The notes beneath the pieces are model-generated. The model saw nothing but the letters and a program-made list of their open reading frames with translations, was not told where the DNA came from and ran no database searches. Positions 63,741 to 64,000 of a DNA stretch of 64,000 nucleotides are shown in pieces (the first letter of the stretch is position 1; each line of letters opens with the position of its first letter). The stretch comes from Chloracidobacterium sp. N. Its GTDB lineage: Bacteria; Acidobacteriota; Blastocatellia; Chloracidobacteriales; Chloracidobacteriaceae. Location: positions 434,001 through 498,000 of the forward strand of contig NZ_CP072643.1 of NCBI RefSeq assembly GCF_018304765.1, in the 5' to 3' direction. The position numbers were made by a program, and so were the translations under genes.

Positions 63741-64000
63741 ATGAGTCAAACCCTGGATGATCCCTTTGCCTTTGATCTGTTTGCCCAGCCCGTGGCCCCG
63801 GTTGAACCGGAAGCGACGCCCCCACCAACGGAGGAGCCGCTGGCCCGCGAGCGGCACTGGACGGACGCGCTGCCCAAATGCTCCCGGGCCGAGGTCGAGG
63901 CCAGCCGCAGACTGGGCAGCGTTCCGACCTGGCTTTTCGGAGCGATGTTCCGGGCAGCCGCGCCCCGGTTGCTGACCATTCTCCGTACGCCGCCGGAACT
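63741..64000 (+). CDS. 5' end of a gene running off the window
   Basis: Opens with MSQTLDDPFAFDLFAQPVAP and stays open to the last base (86 codons). It is Pro-rich and soluble, then ERHWTDALPKCSRAEVEASR. GAGGGAG lies 11 bases before the ATG. The product is not recognised from this part. Confidence 0.55.
   Translation, partial: MSQTLDDPFAFDLFAQPVAPVEPEATPPPTEEPLARERHWTDALPKCSRAEVEASRRLGSVPTWLFGAMFRAAAPRLLTILRTPPE

Noticed and set aside
1-64000. CRISPR array, tRNA or rRNA
   Set aside because: No regularly spaced repeats longer than the 15-bp coding repeats, and no cloverleaf or rRNA-like sequence noticed on either strand.

Overview
The window is a roughly 60% GC bacterial chromosome segment with no tRNA, rRNA or CRISPR array that I can see. 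Core genes (rluD, prfB with its programmed frameshift, ftsK, gapA, an efpL-type elongation factor) are mixed with secreted amidohydrolases and a very large kinase/ATPase/GAF/phosphatase protein. The style of gene content suggests an Acidobacteriota bacterium, possibly Chloracidobacterium-like. That assignment is inference, since no phylogenetic marker was searched.

Layout. 1-2.0 kb: small exported Cys-rich proteins ending at a strong terminator. 2.0-5.4 kb (minus): a four-gene unit of a hypothetical gene, a peroxiredoxin-like gene with one in-frame TGA at a redox-active Cys position, a zinc-ribbon protein and rluD. The TGA is followed at bacterial SECIS distance by a 7-bp hairpin with a GGTCG loop, so this gene is a strong selenoprotein candidate. 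5.6-10.9 kb: a 1777-residue signalling protein.

11-40.5 kb is a defence island built from nested insertions. The ancestral order appears to have been ABC transporter - mntA - hepT (minus strand). hepT carries a +1 frameshift and an IS200/IS605-type tnpB element. mntA is split in two by about 23.1 kb of DNA (about 12836-35943) whose ends are the two halves of one type I hsdS gene. Crossing over at a shared GGAG restores both mntA and hsdS in frame, which implies that a circular DNA opened inside hsdS and integrated in mntA. The inserted DNA carries a compact radC/MPN - UvrD-type helicase - AlbA_2 ATPase - Mod - Res operon, a DUF262/HNH gene, a three-gene Eco57I-type methylase - NurA-like - HerA operon, and many broken R-M pieces (hsdM, hsdR, mod, rhuM, a four-helix-bundle gene). 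Outside it, between two 156-bp copies of the ABC-transporter 3' end, lies a second insert with a frameshifted HEAT-repeat gene and a DNA methyltransferase inactivated by deletion, nonsense mutation and a 2001-bp IS607-type element.

40.6-64 kb returns to ordinary chromosome: ABC exporter, prfB, ftsK, gapA, a membrane protein, a second 2001-bp IS607-type copy, an SDR, efpL, three exported amidohydrolase-family proteins interleaved with a phytanoyl-CoA-dioxygenase-like gene, an orphan beta-class DNA methyltransferase, membrane proteins, a small-molecule methyltransferase, a MacB/FtsX-type permease, an iron-type alcohol dehydrogenase and the 5' end of one more gene.
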